This document shows, in pieces, positions 35,799 to 45,281 of a stretch of DNA of 64,000 bases. The position numbers and the translations under genes were made by a program. The stretch comes from an uncultured Bacteroidales bacterium (GTDB taxonomy: Bacteria > Bacteroidota > Bacteroidia > Bacteroidales > Bacteroidaceae), in the NCBI GenBank assembly GCA_902775975.1, contig CACYOC010000001.1, positions 62,001 through 126,000 of the forward strand, given 5' to 3'. Position 1 is the first letter of the stretch, and each line of letters starts with the position of its first letter. The notes beneath the pieces were generated by a model, which ran no database searches, was not told where the DNA came from, and saw nothing but the letters and a program-made list of their open reading frames with translations.

Positions 35799-36770
35799 TT
35801 ATTTTGCACGATACGCTTCTATCTGTTTCATGCCGTTCAGAAAGTCGCTGGCCGACATGCGTTTTTTGCCCGCCAGCTGCAGTTCTACGAGCTCCACCAA
35901 CTCGTCGGCTGCCGATATGTAAAGCGACTTGCCGTCCCTGCTGACCGTGCCGCTGCCCAGTCCCTGCCGACCGGTCTTGCGCGCCTGGTAGATTTTCAGC
36001 ACCGTCTCCTTGCCGTCGGGAGCTATCAGCGTAGTCCATGCGCCTGGATAAGGACTCAGTCCGCGCACAAAGTCATAGACCTCCTTGGCGCTCTTCGTCC
36101 ACCCTATCTCACACGTCTCCTTGAAGATTTTCGGAGCGGGCTTGATGGCGGAACCATCTTGTACGGCATCTTGTTCCACAGTTTCAGGATGACCGTCGGC
36201 AGCGACGATGGCTTCCAGCGTCTCCAAGCACAACTGCGCACCGAGGTGCATCAGCCCGTCATAGACATATTCGACATTGGCATCGTCGGGAATGGCAAAC
36301 GTCTTTTTCATGATGATACGCCCTGTATCAATATCGTGATCCAGGAAGAACGTCGTCACGCCAGTCTCAGTCTCCCCGTTGATGACGGCCCAGTTGATGG
36401 GAGCAGCACCACGGTATTGCGGCAACAGGGCGGCATGAACGTTGAACGTGCCGTACTGGGGCATAGCCCACACCACCTCAGGCAACATGCGGAAGGCTAC
36501 CACCACCTGCAGGTTCGCTTCATAGGAGCGCAGCGTTTCCACAAAGGCAGGGTCTTTCATCTTCTCCGGTTGCAGCACGGGCAGTCCCTGAGCAACAGCA
36601 TACTGCTTCACAGCCGAGGGCTGCATCTCTGTCTGGTGGCGGCCTACCGGTTTGTCGGGTTGCGTCACTACTGCTACGACGTTATAGTTGTTCTCAACCA
36701 GTGCCTGCAGCGTCTCAACGGCAAACTCCGGCGTTCCCATAAACACGATTCTCAAATCTTCTTTCTTCAT
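35799..36770 (-). CDS. fmt: Methionyl-tRNA formyltransferase
   Basis: Formylates initiator Met-tRNA. The chosen ATG at 36770 gives MKKEDLRIVFMGTPEFAVE and 323 residues; an ATG at 36788 (MAQKKTMKK) is also possible. The N-terminal formyltransferase domain has GTPEFAVETLQ, VTQPDKPVGR, the catalytic NVHAALLPQYRGAAPINW segment (Asn, His) and FLDHDIDTG with the catalytic Asp. The C-terminal tRNA-binding domain has LSPYPGAWT. A -7 box on the minus strand (TAATTTTGT, 36814-36822) lies about 45 bases upstream. Confidence 0.96.
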   Translation of the reverse strand: MKKEDLRIVFMGTPEFAVETLQALVENNYNVVAVVTQPDKPVGRHQTEMQPSAVKQYAVAQGLPVLQPEKMKDPAFVETLRSYEANLQVVVAFRMLPEVVWAMPQYGTFNVHAALLPQYRGAAPINWAVINGETETGVTTFFLDHDIDTGRIIMKKTFAIPDDANVEYVYDGLMHLGAQLCLETLEAIVAADGHPETVEQDAVQDGSAIKPAPKIFKETCEIGWTKSAKEVYDFVRGLSPYPGAWTTLIAPDGKETVLKIYQARKTGRQGLGSGTVSRDGKSLYISAADELVELVELQLAGKKRMSASDFLNGMKQIEAYRAK

Positions 36771-36933
36771 AGTCTTCTTTTGCGCCATCAACATCAATGG
36801 TCTGTTACAAGCCACAAAATTACAAATAAGTAAGAAGAAAACCAAAAGAATTTGAAGATTTTCCAATTGTAATACATTTTGTTTCCAAAATATTTAGTAA
36901 CTTTGCCCCTTGAGAACTTAATATTATCAACCG

Positions 36934-38403
36934 ATGAAGAGAATTACTGAAGAACAATCGCGCAATTCGTTAACCACACAGGTTGTCCTGTGGGTGGTGG
37001 GATTCGTATCGGTACTCTTCATCACCGCCCTGTTTATCATGTTCCACCATGCCCGAGAGTCGATCTACTTGGAGGCAATGGAAAAAGCCCGCCAGACGCT
37101 ACACACCACGGAGCTACGCATAGATAACACGCTGAAGGAGGTGGAGACGGCGACACGAAGTCTGCACTGGACGATAGAGAAACGACTGAACAGGCCGGAA
37201 ATCATGGACAGCCTCTGCCGGCAGTTGCTGAGGGAGAACCCACACATACAAAGCTGTGCCATCGCCTTCGAACCTGGTGTCTATCCGCAATACGGAACAT
37301 TCCGCGAGGTAAATGCCTACCGCAGTCACACCGACTCGACACAGATTATCGCCGAAGAGAACGCTGGGCAACAGCTTTACACACGCCAGAAATGGTACTT
37401 CATACCACTACACAACGAGAAGCCCATCTGGATTGACCCCTACGTAGAGGAAGAGGACGGCGAGAAGACCATTGTCACAGCCTACGGCATGCCACTGCAC
37501 AACAAGGAAGGCGAACTGGTGGGCGTGCTGTCGGCACACATCTCGATGAAGTGGTTTGCCGACTTGGTACTGTCGCTGCGACCATTCCCCAACTCGCACG
37601 CCTTGGTAATGGGTACTGACGGTCACTTGATTATTCACCCCGACAGCACGCAGGAAGAGCATGAGGCGTTTTTCACCGAGGCATTCAACGACCCTACAAA
37701 CGAAGGGCACCTGGCAGCTATCTCCATGAAGACAGGACATATAGGACATAGCGAAATATACATCGACGGCAAGCAGAACTTCATCTTCTACCATCCCTTC
37801 GAGAATGCAGGATGGAGCGTAGCCATCGTTTGCCCTGAGAGCGACATCTTCGGCTCCTACTACTCGCTATGGCGCTATACGCTCGTCATCAGTCTCATCG
37901 GACTGCTACTGCTGGCACTATTCTGCCTCTTCATCAGTCATCAGCAGCTCAAGCCCCTGCAACAGCTGGTGGATGCTGCACGGCGAATGGCCAACGGAGA
38001 ACTGGACGAACCAGTAAAGAAGAGCTACCGTACGGACGAGGTAGGATATGTCCAAAATACCTTCCGTCAGATGCAGCAAAGCATCGGACAGCATATCACT
38101 AATATCACGCACCTGACCGATGTGCTGCGACAACGCAACGAGGACCTGAAACTGGCGTATGAGCAGGCACGGGAGGCTGACAGCATGAAGGATGCCGTCA
38201 TCCTGAACATGAGCGACCGCATGGAACAGTCAGTAAAGACCATACACGCCACCGTTGACGAATTCCGACAGCACGTAGATGCCATGGAGGAGGAGGAATG
38301 CCGACACATGGCCGACAAGATACAAAAACACACAGAGATAACGACAGAGCTGTTGGGCAACCTGCTCGACATTGCCGATAAGAAGAAGGAGGGGCGACTA
38401 TGA
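36934..38403 (+). CDS. dCache-HAMP sensor with degenerate HisKA and no ATPase domain (pseudokinase)
   Basis: A 489-residue membrane protein. It has a transmembrane helix (about 14-38), a periplasmic double-Cache domain (40-310; YFIPLHNEKPIWIDPYVEE and LVMGTDGHLIIHPD are typical), a second helix (about 311-335) and a HAMP domain (335-390). A helical region then aligns with the dimerisation domain of the next protein. At the phosphoacceptor position NMSDRMEQ replaces the DMSHQIRTP of the partner, so His is changed to Asp. The chain ends before any HATPase domain. Its stop overlaps the start of the true kinase gene (ATGA), and the two share the whole sensor layout, so they arose by duplication. 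A role as regulatory partner is inferred. A -7 box TAACTTTGCC lies at 36898-36907. Confidence 0.85.
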   Translation: MKRITEEQSRNSLTTQVVLWVVGFVSVLFITALFIMFHHARESIYLEAMEKARQTLHTTELRIDNTLKEVETATRSLHWTIEKRLNRPEIMDSLCRQLLRENPHIQSCAIAFEPGVYPQYGTFREVNAYRSHTDSTQIIAEENAGQQLYTRQKWYFIPLHNEKPIWIDPYVEEEDGEKTIVTAYGMPLHNKEGELVGVLSAHISMKWFADLVLSLRPFPNSHALVMGTDGHLIIHPDSTQEEHEAFFTEAFNDPTNEGHLAAISMKTGHIGHSEIYIDGKQNFIFYHPFENAGWSVAIVCPESDIFGSYYSLWRYTLVISLIGLLLLALFCLFISHQQLKPLQQLVDAARRMANGELDEPVKKSYRTDEVGYVQNTFRQMQQSIGQHITNITHLTDVLRQRNEDLKLAYEQAREADSMKDAVILNMSDRMEQSVKTIHATVDEFRQHVDAMEEEECRHMADKIQKHTEITTELLGNLLDIADKKKEGRL

Positions 38404-40334
38404 TAGAAATGAGGAAAAACATTCGCCAGTCGCTCTCCACAAAGCTGAGCATTGACATCTTGATAGTCGTTATATTGGTGTTCTCGCTGTCGCTGGGATT
38501 CCTCTACTGGCAGTCACGAAACATCATCCGACAGGAAGCCATCGACGAGGCATCACATGTGCTGGACAATACAGCGCTGCGCGTGAAAGGATACATGGTG
38601 GAGATAGAAACTGCCACGCGAAACATCCTCTGGCTCGTCAACCTGCACAACGAGAAAGACTCGCTGCTGAAATACACACACCGCATCGTTGCCAACCACC
38701 CGAACACCAACGGTTGCTCCATCACTATGGAACCCGACTTCTACCCCGATGAGAAATACGGATTCTCTGCCTACTCGGTACGCCAGGACGAACACTCTAC
38801 CGAGGAGAAAGACTCCGTAGTCACCGTACGCGAAGCCGACTACAACTACTACGACAAGGTATGGTACAAGACACCGCGACAGAAGAGAACCGCCTGCTGG
38901 GTAGATCCCTTCGACGACTACAATGACGGCACGCTGTCGAGTCCGGAGATGATAGCATCCTACTGCATACCGCTCTTCAATAGAAATGAGAAATTCATCG
39001 GCGTCATCTCTACAGACCTGTCGTTGAAAAGACTCACGGAAACCATTACCGCTGAGCATCCCTACGAACACTCGTACTTCGTCATGTTAGGAGCCGACGG
39101 ACACTACTTCGTACATCCCGACACAACGAAACTGCTCAAACAGACCATCTTCACCAACACTGATCCACGCGAACATACTGACATCGTGGCATTGGGATAC
39201 GAGATGATTAACGGAAGAACGGGACACATGGACGTGAAGCTGGACGGCAAGTCGAACATCGTACTCTACCGACCGCTGGAAGGAACGCAATGGAGCGTTG
39301 CCTTGGTGTGTCCTTCAAACGAACTGTTAAGAGGATATAACAGTCTGAACTATATTCTAATACCCATCATCGTCATTGGACTGCTGCTACTTGCTTTCGG
39401 ATGTTACCGCATCGTAAAACACTTCATCCAACCGTTAGGCCTGCTCGCTGCCGAATTGCGACAAATTGGTCATGGCGACTACGAGAAGCCGTTGCCTCTC
39501 AGTCACCGAACCGACCTGATAGGACAACTACAGAACAGCTTCTGTCAGATGCGGCGAAGCATTAGTCAGCACATCAGGGAAGCTGAACACGCCAAACAGG
39601 AAACGGAACAGCGAACTATGGAATTGGAGCAAGCAACACAGCTGGCACGGCAGGCGAGCGAGCAAAAGACACAGTTCATGCAAGACATGTCGCACCAGAT
39701 ACGCACTCCACTCAACATCGTTCACGGTTTCGCTCAAGTACTGCGCCACGACATCGATACCATGACGGATGACGACAAGCACCAGATAGCCGAGACCATG
39801 TATGTGCAGACAAACGCTTTGGACTACATGGTAAGCAAGTTGCTGACCGCCTCGCTTATCGAGAGTAAGCAAGCTATCACCATGAGTGATACGGTGAATT
39901 GCAACGAACTGGCTCGCGAAGCTTTCGAAAACGCCAGCAGCCTGATAACGCACACCGCAGAAATGAAACTCGACAGCCACGTGAGCGACGAGCTGACCAT
40001 CAACACAAACCGTCATCACCTGCTCATCGTACTCACGGAACTGCTGGTCAACGCACTCCACTTTACCAAAGAGGGCACTATCACTATGTGTATAGAGGCG
40101 ACAGATAAAGACGTAAAATTCATCATCGAAGACACGGGAACAGGTATTCCTGCCGACAAGGCTGATTTCATCTTTGAGAAATTCACTAAGCTGGACATGT
40201 TTACCGAAGGGCTCGGGCTCGGGCTGTTCCTCTGCCGCCGCGTCGTCATGCTGATGAATGGCACGCTGACGCTCGATCCGCAATACACCGATGGCAGCCG
40301 CTTTGTGGTGGATATAAAGTTTGCAAATGAATAA
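38400..40334 (+). CDS. dCache-HAMP sensor histidine kinase
   Basis: A 644-residue kinase. It has a transmembrane helix (about 18-38), a periplasmic dCache domain (40-300), a second helix (about 318-340), HAMP, coiled coil, HisKA with FMQDMSHQIRTPLNIVHGF (His near residue 434) and a HATPase_c domain. In the last, the N box is LTELLVNALHFT, G1 is IEDTGTGIPAD, the F box is FEKFT and G2 is EGLGLGLFLCRR, all intact. It overlaps the pseudokinase gene by 4 bases and the acetyltransferase gene by 8 bases, so the three form an operon. No response regulator gene is nearby; its partner must be elsewhere. The ligand is probably a small molecule bound by the Cache domain. Confidence 0.93.
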   Translation: MIEMRKNIRQSLSTKLSIDILIVVILVFSLSLGFLYWQSRNIIRQEAIDEASHVLDNTALRVKGYMVEIETATRNILWLVNLHNEKDSLLKYTHRIVANHPNTNGCSITMEPDFYPDEKYGFSAYSVRQDEHSTEEKDSVVTVREADYNYYDKVWYKTPRQKRTACWVDPFDDYNDGTLSSPEMIASYCIPLFNRNEKFIGVISTDLSLKRLTETITAEHPYEHSYFVMLGADGHYFVHPDTTKLLKQTIFTNTDPREHTDIVALGYEMINGRTGHMDVKLDGKSNIVLYRPLEGTQWSVALVCPSNELLRGYNSLNYILIPIIVIGLLLLAFGCYRIVKHFIQPLGLLAAELRQIGHGDYEKPLPLSHRTDLIGQLQNSFCQMRRSISQHIREAEHAKQETEQRTMELEQATQLARQASEQKTQFMQDMSHQIRTPLNIVHGFAQVLRHDIDTMTDDDKHQIAETMYVQTNALDYMVSKLLTASLIESKQAITMSDTVNCNELAREAFENASSLITHTAEMKLDSHVSDELTINTNRHHLLIVLTELLVNALHFTKEGTITMCIEATDKDVKFIIEDTGTGIPADKADFIFEKFTKLDMFTEGLGLGLFLCRRVVMLMNGTLTLDPQYTDGSRFVVDIKFANE

Positions 40335-40938
40335 CAAAGAAAGGATAAGGGAACGAATAAAGGGAAGTCCACTAATGAAACGATGGCTGGACTACCTCAT
40401 CATGAACCAGCGCGACGCACGACCGCGATGGTTTGTACGGCTACTGGCACCATTGTACCAACACAGGGGATGGCGGTCGAAAATCTACAGTAGTGTGCGC
40501 ATGGACACACCACCCTATCGACGCTTCTGGTTAGGAAGACGCAGCGTGGTGGAGTCGTACTGCTGCATCAACAATGCCGTGGGCGATGTCATCATTGGCG
40601 ACTACACCCGCATAGGACTGCACAGCACCATCATAGGACCTGTCTGCATCGGTAATCACGTAAACCTGGCTCAAGGCATTACCATCACAGCGCTGAACCA
40701 CAACTTCTCTGACGCGACAAAGCGTATCGACGAACAGGGCATCGCAACGAAGCCCGTAGTCATCAAAGACGACGTATGGATTGGTGCCAATGCCGTCGTA
40801 CTGCCTGGAGTAACGATTGGCAGTCATGCGGTAGTGGCTGCAGGAGCTGTTGTCACGCATGACGTACCGGACAACACGGTAGTGGGAGGCGTACCGGCAA
40901 AGGTGATTTCCACTACACCCGAACTCTTGAAAGTATAA
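40327..40938 (+). CDS. Hexapeptide-repeat acetyltransferase (maltose O-acetyltransferase-like)
   Basis: A 203-residue left-handed beta-helix acyltransferase. The hexapeptide region (about 80-190) has IGDYTRIGLHSTIIG, VNLAQGITITALNHNFSD with the catalytic His, and VWIGANAVVLPGVTIGSHAVVAAGAVVT. The N-terminal 70 residues are basic, with WFVRLLAPLYQHRGW, and resemble serine/colanic-acid O-acetyltransferases that modify polysaccharide. The ATG at 40327 overlaps the kinase gene end by 8 bases. Being in a sensor operon, it may modify a surface glycan; the acceptor is unknown. Confidence 0.88.
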   Translation: MNNKERIRERIKGSPLMKRWLDYLIMNQRDARPRWFVRLLAPLYQHRGWRSKIYSSVRMDTPPYRRFWLGRRSVVESYCCINNAVGDVIIGDYTRIGLHSTIIGPVCIGNHVNLAQGITITALNHNFSDATKRIDEQGIATKPVVIKDDVWIGANAVVLPGVTIGSHAVVAAGAVVTHDVPDNTVVGGVPAKVISTTPELLKV

Positions 40939-40950
40939 GCTTAATAAATA

Positions 40951-41307
40951 TCAATCGAATAAACTGAGCGAGAAGTCTTGACGGGGCTTCTCCTCTTCTT
41001 TAGGCTCATCGTCGGTGAACTGCAACATCAGCTGACGAGCATCCTGAGAACCTTGTGTATTCAGACGGTAATAACCGCGCTGACCCGTACGCTCAATGAG
41101 CGACTGGGCCGACTTGGAATTACGCAGCAGAAACTGCTGAACGTAGGACTTCACATCTTCGTAGTCAGGTTGAGAAAAGAAGGTGCGATTCATATTGTAA
41201 ACATGCTTCACTACAGACTGTACGCTGACGCCATAGTCGCCTGCTTCCGTAAGAACCTTCAATATCTGCTGGTCGTAATTCACGTGAAATTTGATTTCAG
41301 TTTTCAA
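40951..41307 (-). CDS. Small conserved hypothetical protein, winged-helix-like
   Basis: A 118-residue soluble protein. The start appears to be TTG at 41307 (K-T-E-I-K-F-H-V follows); no in-frame ATG lies upstream before the neighbouring gene and the first internal Met is at residue 39. The middle (LKVLTEAGDYGVSVQSVVKHVYNMN) looks like a helix-turn-helix and the C-terminal tail is acidic and Gln-rich (FTDDEPKEEEKPRQ). The start codon lies 6 bases after the T-run of a terminator, so its transcript comes from read-through or from within that region. I do not recognise a named family. Confidence 0.65.
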   Translation of the reverse strand: MKTEIKFHVNYDQQILKVLTEAGDYGVSVQSVVKHVYNMNRTFFSQPDYEDVKSYVQQFLLRNSKSAQSLIERTGQRGYYRLNTQGSQDARQLMLQFTDDEPKEEEKPRQDFSLSLFD

Positions 41308-41312
41308 CTGAT

Positions 41313-41350
41313 AAAAAAGGCTGGTATGCTCTTGCAGCCTACCAGCCCTT
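41313..41350 (-). terminator. Terminator of the DUF2582 gene
   Basis: On the minus strand GGCTGGTA and TACCAGCC (41340-41347 and 41319-41326 on the plus strand) form an 8-bp stem with a 13-base loop, followed by TTTTTT. It lies immediately before the TTG start of the next minus-strand gene. Confidence 0.85.
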
Positions 41351-41369
41351 TTATGCTTCTTTAAATTGA

Positions 41370-41675
41370 TTAAGCAAGTGTAACTTTCTCGTCTGCAGCA
41401 GCGAGCTTACCCTCCTTGAAGAGCCAACCCAGACCCAGCAGAGTCTCCTCCTCGCTAATCTTAGCAGCCTTAGCGATCTCCTTAACGGTCAGAGCCTTCT
41501 CAGCAGCTGCAAGTGCCTGATAAACATCACCTGCCTTGAAACCAGCGTTCTCTGCGTTTACAACAACTGTCTTTGCTGCAGCCTTCTTAGGAGCAGCGGC
41601 TTTCTTTACGGTTGACTTCTTAGCCTCTTCTGCCTTAGGAGCAGCGGCCTTCTTTGTAACTTTCTTTTCTGCCAT
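41370..41675 (-). CDS. Winged-helix DUF2582 protein with histone H1-like Lys/Ala-rich tail
   Basis: A 101-residue protein. Residues 1-40 are rich in Lys, Ala and Pro (KKAAAPKAEEAKKSTVKKAA), as in histone H1 tails and bacterial histone-like proteins. Residues about 44-101 match the DUF2582 winged helix (AGDVYQALAAAEKALTVKEI, KISEEETLLGLGWLFKEGKL). DNA binding is probable and the protein may be abundant, since the -7 box TAATTTTGCA (41738-41747, minus strand) and a strong terminator surround a single gene. Whether it acts on nucleoid structure is inference. Confidence 0.82.
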   Translation of the reverse strand: MAEKKVTKKAAAPKAEEAKKSTVKKAAAPKKAAAKTVVVNAENAGFKAGDVYQALAAAEKALTVKEIAKAAKISEEETLLGLGWLFKEGKLAAADEKVTLA

Positions 41676-41826
41676 AGTTCTTTAAAAAATAATTTCGCTT
41701 TTTTATTTAAGATTCTATCATCTTTTTCTATTCACGATGCAAAATTAAGAACTTTTCAGATTCGTTGTTATCGCAAACAGCAGCTTTTTCGTATTTTCAC
41801 ACTTATTCTTGACCTAAGTCAATCGA

Positions 41827-43584
41827 TTACTCAGCCAAATGGACTTCTAACTGTAACTCTTCCAACTGTTTAGGGTCAAGTTCGCCTGGTGCATCAAGCA
41901 TGACATCGCGACCAGAATTGTTCTTCGGGAAGGCGATGCAGTCACGAATAGAATCGAGACCTGCCATGATGCTCACGAAACGGTCCAAACCGAAGGCCAG
42001 ACCTGCATGAGGAGGTGCGCCGTACTTGAAAGCGTTGATAAGGAAACCGAACTGGGCCATAGCGCGCTCAGGGGTGAAGCCCAGAATCTGGAACATCTTC
42101 TCCTGCAGTTTGCCATCATGGATACGCAGCGAGCCACCGCCCACCTCGATACCGTTGCAGACAAAGTCGTAAGCCACAGCACGTACCTTCTCAGGAGCAG
42201 TATCCAACAAGGGAATATCGTCAGGATTCGGCAAGGTGAATGGATGGTGTGTAGCCATCAGGCGCTGCTCCTCATCGCTCCATTCAAAGAGCGGGAAATC
42301 GACAATCCACAGACACTTGAAGACGTTCTTGTCACGCAGTCCCAAACGATCGCCCATCTCTAAACGCAACGTGCAGAGTTGGGTGCGTGTCTTGTTGGCC
42401 TTGTCGCCACAGAGAATCAGCACGAGATCGCCATCCTTGGCACCCGTCTTTTCTTTCAGCTGCTGCCACACTTCGGGCTGGTAGAACTTATCAATACTGC
42501 TCTTCACAGTACCATCAGCATTGAACTTCACATACACCAAGCCCTTAGCTCCCACCTGAGGACGCTTCACGAAGTCTGTCAACTGGTCGAGCTGCTTGCG
42601 GGTATAGTCTGCACAGCCGGGAACAACGATACCACCGATGTATTCGGCCTCATTGAAAACGGGGAATTCACCCGTACCCTTCAGCACGTCCATCAACTCG
42701 ACAAACTCCATGCCAAAGCGCAGGTCGGGCTTATCGCTACCGAAACGGCGCATCGCCTCATGCCACGTCATACGCTCCAACTTGGGCAACTCTACCCCAC
42801 GCACCTCCTTAAAGAGATGGCGTGCCAAGTCCTCGAAAATGTCGAGTACGTCTTCTTGATCAGCAAACGACATCTCACAGTCTATCTGTGTGAACTCCGG
42901 CTGACGGTCGGCACGAAGGTCTTCATCGCGGAAACACTTGGCAATCTGGAAGTAACGGTCGAAACCGCTGACCATCAACAACTGCTTCAGCGTCTGCGGC
43001 GACTGGGGAAGTGCATAGAACTGACCGGGATTCATGCGAGAAGGTACCACGAAGTCACGGGCACCCTCGGGCGTAGAGCCGATGAGAATGGGGGTCTCCA
43101 CCTCAATGAACTGTTTGGAGTCGAGGAAGTTGCGAATGAGAATGGTCATGCGGTGACGTAACTCCAGATTCTTGCGAACACAAGAGCGGCGCAAGTCCAG
43201 ATAGCGATATTTCATACGTATATCATCACCACCGTCCGTCTGGTCTTCAATGGTAAAAGGAGGAGTAGCACTCTCGCTCAGCACATTCAGCTGAGAGGCG
43301 AGAATCTCTATATCGCCGGTCTCCATCTTAGCGTTTTTCGACTGGCGCTCGCTGACGACTCCCGTCACCTGAATGCACCATTCGCGACCCATCTTGTTGG
43401 CTGCTTCACAGAGAGCGGCATCTTTCGACTCATCGAAAACCAACTGCGTAATGCCATAACGGTCACGCAAGTCAACAAAAGTCATACCACCCATCTTACG
43501 AGTTCTCTGAACCCATCCTGCCAGCGTTACCTGCTGACCGACATCGGCGAGCCTCAGCTCACCACAAGTTCTTGTTCTATACAT
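41827..43584 (-). CDS. aspS: Aspartyl-tRNA synthetase
   Basis: Bacterial-type AspRS of 585 residues. It has an N-terminal OB anticodon-binding domain ([20 protein letters not shown]), class II motif 2 ([18 protein letters not shown]), the bacterial GAD insertion (about 290-400), and motif 3 ([15 protein letters not shown]). A minus-strand -7 box TACCTTTGCA (43623-43632) lies about 40 bases upstream of the ATG. Whether it is discriminating or also charges tRNA-Asn depends on GatCAB, which is not in the window. Confidence 0.97.
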   Translation of the reverse strand: MYRTRTCGELRLADVGQQVTLAGWVQRTRKMGGMTFVDLRDRYGITQLVFDESKDAALCEAANKMGREWCIQVTGVVSERQSKNAKMETGDIEILASQLNVLSESATPPFTIEDQTDGGDDIRMKYRYLDLRRSCVRKNLELRHRMTILIRNFLDSKQFIEVETPILIGSTPEGARDFVVPSRMNPGQFYALPQSPQTLKQLLMVSGFDRYFQIAKCFRDEDLRADRQPEFTQIDCEMSFADQEDVLDIFEDLARHLFKEVRGVELPKLERMTWHEAMRRFGSDKPDLRFGMEFVELMDVLKGTGEFPVFNEAEYIGGIVVPGCADYTRKQLDQLTDFVKRPQVGAKGLVYVKFNADGTVKSSIDKFYQPEVWQQLKEKTGAKDGDLVLILCGDKANKTRTQLCTLRLEMGDRLGLRDKNVFKCLWIVDFPLFEWSDEEQRLMATHHPFTLPNPDDIPLLDTAPEKVRAVAYDFVCNGIEVGGGSLRIHDGKLQEKMFQILGFTPERAMAQFGFLINAFKYGAPPHAGLAFGLDRFVSIMAGLDSIRDCIAFPKNNSGRDVMLDAPGELDPKQLEELQLEVHLAE

Positions 43585-43718
43585 TTTATTATATTTAATG
43601 TTTGTTGTTTTCCATTTTGGACTGCAAAGGTATAAATTATTTTAGAACTATCCAAGCGATATAAAAAAAATCGTCACTCAGATTAAACTTTTAAACGGTT
43701 CGTACGTCCTATAGATGT

Positions 43719-44273
43719 ATGGAAACAGAAATACAACAAACACGTCTAAAGCAGATGCTGACCGACCCCCGACAACGCGAGGAGGGGTTCAGAGAGCTGA
43801 TGAAGCGCTATGGCGAGCCGCTCTACTGGCACATCAGACGCATCGTGGTAGGTCATGACGACGCGGAAGACGTTCTGCAGGAGACCTGCATCAAGATTCT
43901 GGGCAGCATCGACACGCTGAAAGATGAGAGCAAGCTGACCGCCTGGATGTACAGCATCGCCACCAGGGAGGCGCTGACACAACTGAGACGACAGACACAC
44001 CTCTTCCAAAGCATCGATGACCTGAGACCAGCGCTGACCAGCAAACTGGAAGCAGAAACTCCGATGGATCACGAAGCTACTGAGGTGCTGTTTCAAAAAG
44101 CACTCCTCACGCTACCCACTCAGCAGCGCATCGCCTTTAACTTGCGCTACTACGACGAAATTAGCTACGACGAAATAGCCCGCATCACGGGAAAGAATGT
44201 CAGCACACTGAAGTCGAACTATCACTTTGCAACAGAGAAAATAAAGAATTACATCCAACAGCATACAACATGA
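43719..44273 (+). CDS. RNA polymerase sigma-70 factor, ECF type
   Basis: A 184-residue ECF sigma factor. Region 2 shows GHDDAEDVLQETCIKILGSI and LTAWMYSIATREALTQLRR; region 4 shows LPTQQRIAFNLRYYDEISYD followed by EIARITGKNVSTLKSNYHFA. It overlaps by 4 bases (ATGA) the gene for a small one-helix membrane protein that is probably its regulator, and a periplasmic Spy-like protein follows. No primary-sigma box is seen in the 130 bases upstream, which would fit self-regulation, though the autoregulated promoter cannot be read directly. Confidence 0.93.
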   Translation: METEIQQTRLKQMLTDPRQREEGFRELMKRYGEPLYWHIRRIVVGHDDAEDVLQETCIKILGSIDTLKDESKLTAWMYSIATREALTQLRRQTHLFQSIDDLRPALTSKLEAETPMDHEATEVLFQKALLTLPTQQRIAFNLRYYDEISYDEIARITGKNVSTLKSNYHFATEKIKNYIQQHTT

Positions 44274-44605
44274 AAGTCTTTGAGAACATAGGAAAGAGAA
44301 TGCCATTTTCAGAGAGCGAAGACTACGTACGCCAATTGGTTGACAACGCCACAGAAAAGGCGCTGCAACAACCCAAGGCCAAGACGGTAAGCATGCACAA
44401 GATGCTGGCAGCAGCTGCAGTCATCATCGTGCTTCTGGCAGGCATAGGCATCACATACTTCGATAAAATTGCAACGAACGATTCGTTGACTGCCAAGCAC
44501 TCTGAGGCTCCCATAGAACAATTCCTCAACGGGCTGACCGACGATGAAGTGCAGTTGCTGGCATACTACGACATAGAAGAAATTCCGGAAGAACAATCAT
44601 ATTAA
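44270..44605 (+). CDS. Small membrane protein, probable anti-sigma factor
   Basis: A 111-residue protein with a cytoplasmic N-terminus (1-42), one transmembrane helix (about 44-62, MLAAAAVIIVLLAGIGITYF) and a short outside part ending in LTDDEVQLLAYYDIEEIPEE. The start overlaps the sigma gene stop. Size, topology and position fit the short anti-sigma-like proteins that accompany Bacteroidetes ECF factors, but the sequence has no recognisable zinc motif or FecR domain, so the role is inferred from context. Confidence 0.7.
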   Translation: MKVFENIGKRMPFSESEDYVRQLVDNATEKALQQPKAKTVSMHKMLAAAAVIIVLLAGIGITYFDKIATNDSLTAKHSEAPIEQFLNGLTDDEVQLLAYYDIEEIPEEQSY

Positions 44606-44626
44606 GTTATTTAAAAATTGAGAATT

Positions 44627-45160
44627 ATGAAACAGACAGTAATAACTATGATGCTGATGCTGGTAGCACTTACCACCTCAGCACAAGAGAAAAATCGTGA
44701 AAGACTGGCAGAGAACTTCTTCAACGCCAAAGTTGCTGAACTGGCCTTGCGCCTCAACATGACTGAGGAGCAGAAGGAAAAATTCATTCCTATCTACCGC
44801 CGCTACAACGACGAGATGAAGGCCACCTTCGGACCACGTAAGTTAGGGAAAGGCGATCGCGGACCTAAGGCCAAGAAGGATGGTCAAGAGACGCAAAGAC
44901 GTCAGGAAGAGAGCGACGAAGAAGTGCTGGCAAGAACGAAGCGCCATATAGAGCGTCAGCAGCAGGCGCAAGCCATCCAACTGAAGTATGTCGATGAGTT
45001 TGCCACGGTACTCAGCGCCAAACAGGTCAGCAAACTCTTCCAGGTGGAGAAGGACATCGCCAAGAAAATTGCCAAGCGCAAAGGTCACCGAGGTGAACAC
45101 CACGGGCAAGGAGGCATGGGCAGATACCCGCATAGTCGTCCTGATAATCCACAAAATTAG
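44627..45160 (+). CDS. Periplasmic Spy/LTXXQ-like protein
   Basis: A 177-residue exported protein. The ATG at 44627 gives the signal peptide MKQTVITMMLMLVALTTSAQ. The mature part is helical, with LNMTEEQKEKFIPIYRRYND (compare the LTxxQ motif), a basic linker (GPRKLGKGDRGPKAKKDGQE) and AFATVLSAKQ-like second repeat DEFATVLSAKQVSKLFQVEK. The tail is rich in His, Gly and Arg. Proteins of this type often sense or buffer envelope stress in ECF operons. It is the third gene of the sigma operon, 21 bases after the previous gene. Confidence 0.78.
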   Translation: MKQTVITMMLMLVALTTSAQEKNRERLAENFFNAKVAELALRLNMTEEQKEKFIPIYRRYNDEMKATFGPRKLGKGDRGPKAKKDGQETQRRQEESDEEVLARTKRHIERQQQAQAIQLKYVDEFATVLSAKQVSKLFQVEKDIAKKIAKRKGHRGEHHGQGGMGRYPHSRPDNPQN

Positions 45161-45212
45161 GGGTACAAGAAAAATAAACTGAAAATATTGCCAGTTTCTC
45201 GAAATTTGTTTG

Positions 45213-45222
45213 TAACTTTGCA
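45213..45222 (+). promoter_or_regulatory. pgi promoter -7 box
   Basis: TAACTTTGCA, with TTG at 45188-45190 as a possible -33 element (22-base spacing). The leader is about 55 bases. Confidence 0.5.
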
Positions 45223-45281
45223 GAGTTAAACCCTTGTGAAGTTACAAACAATCTTTTTTACTATAAAACAACAAAATCAAT

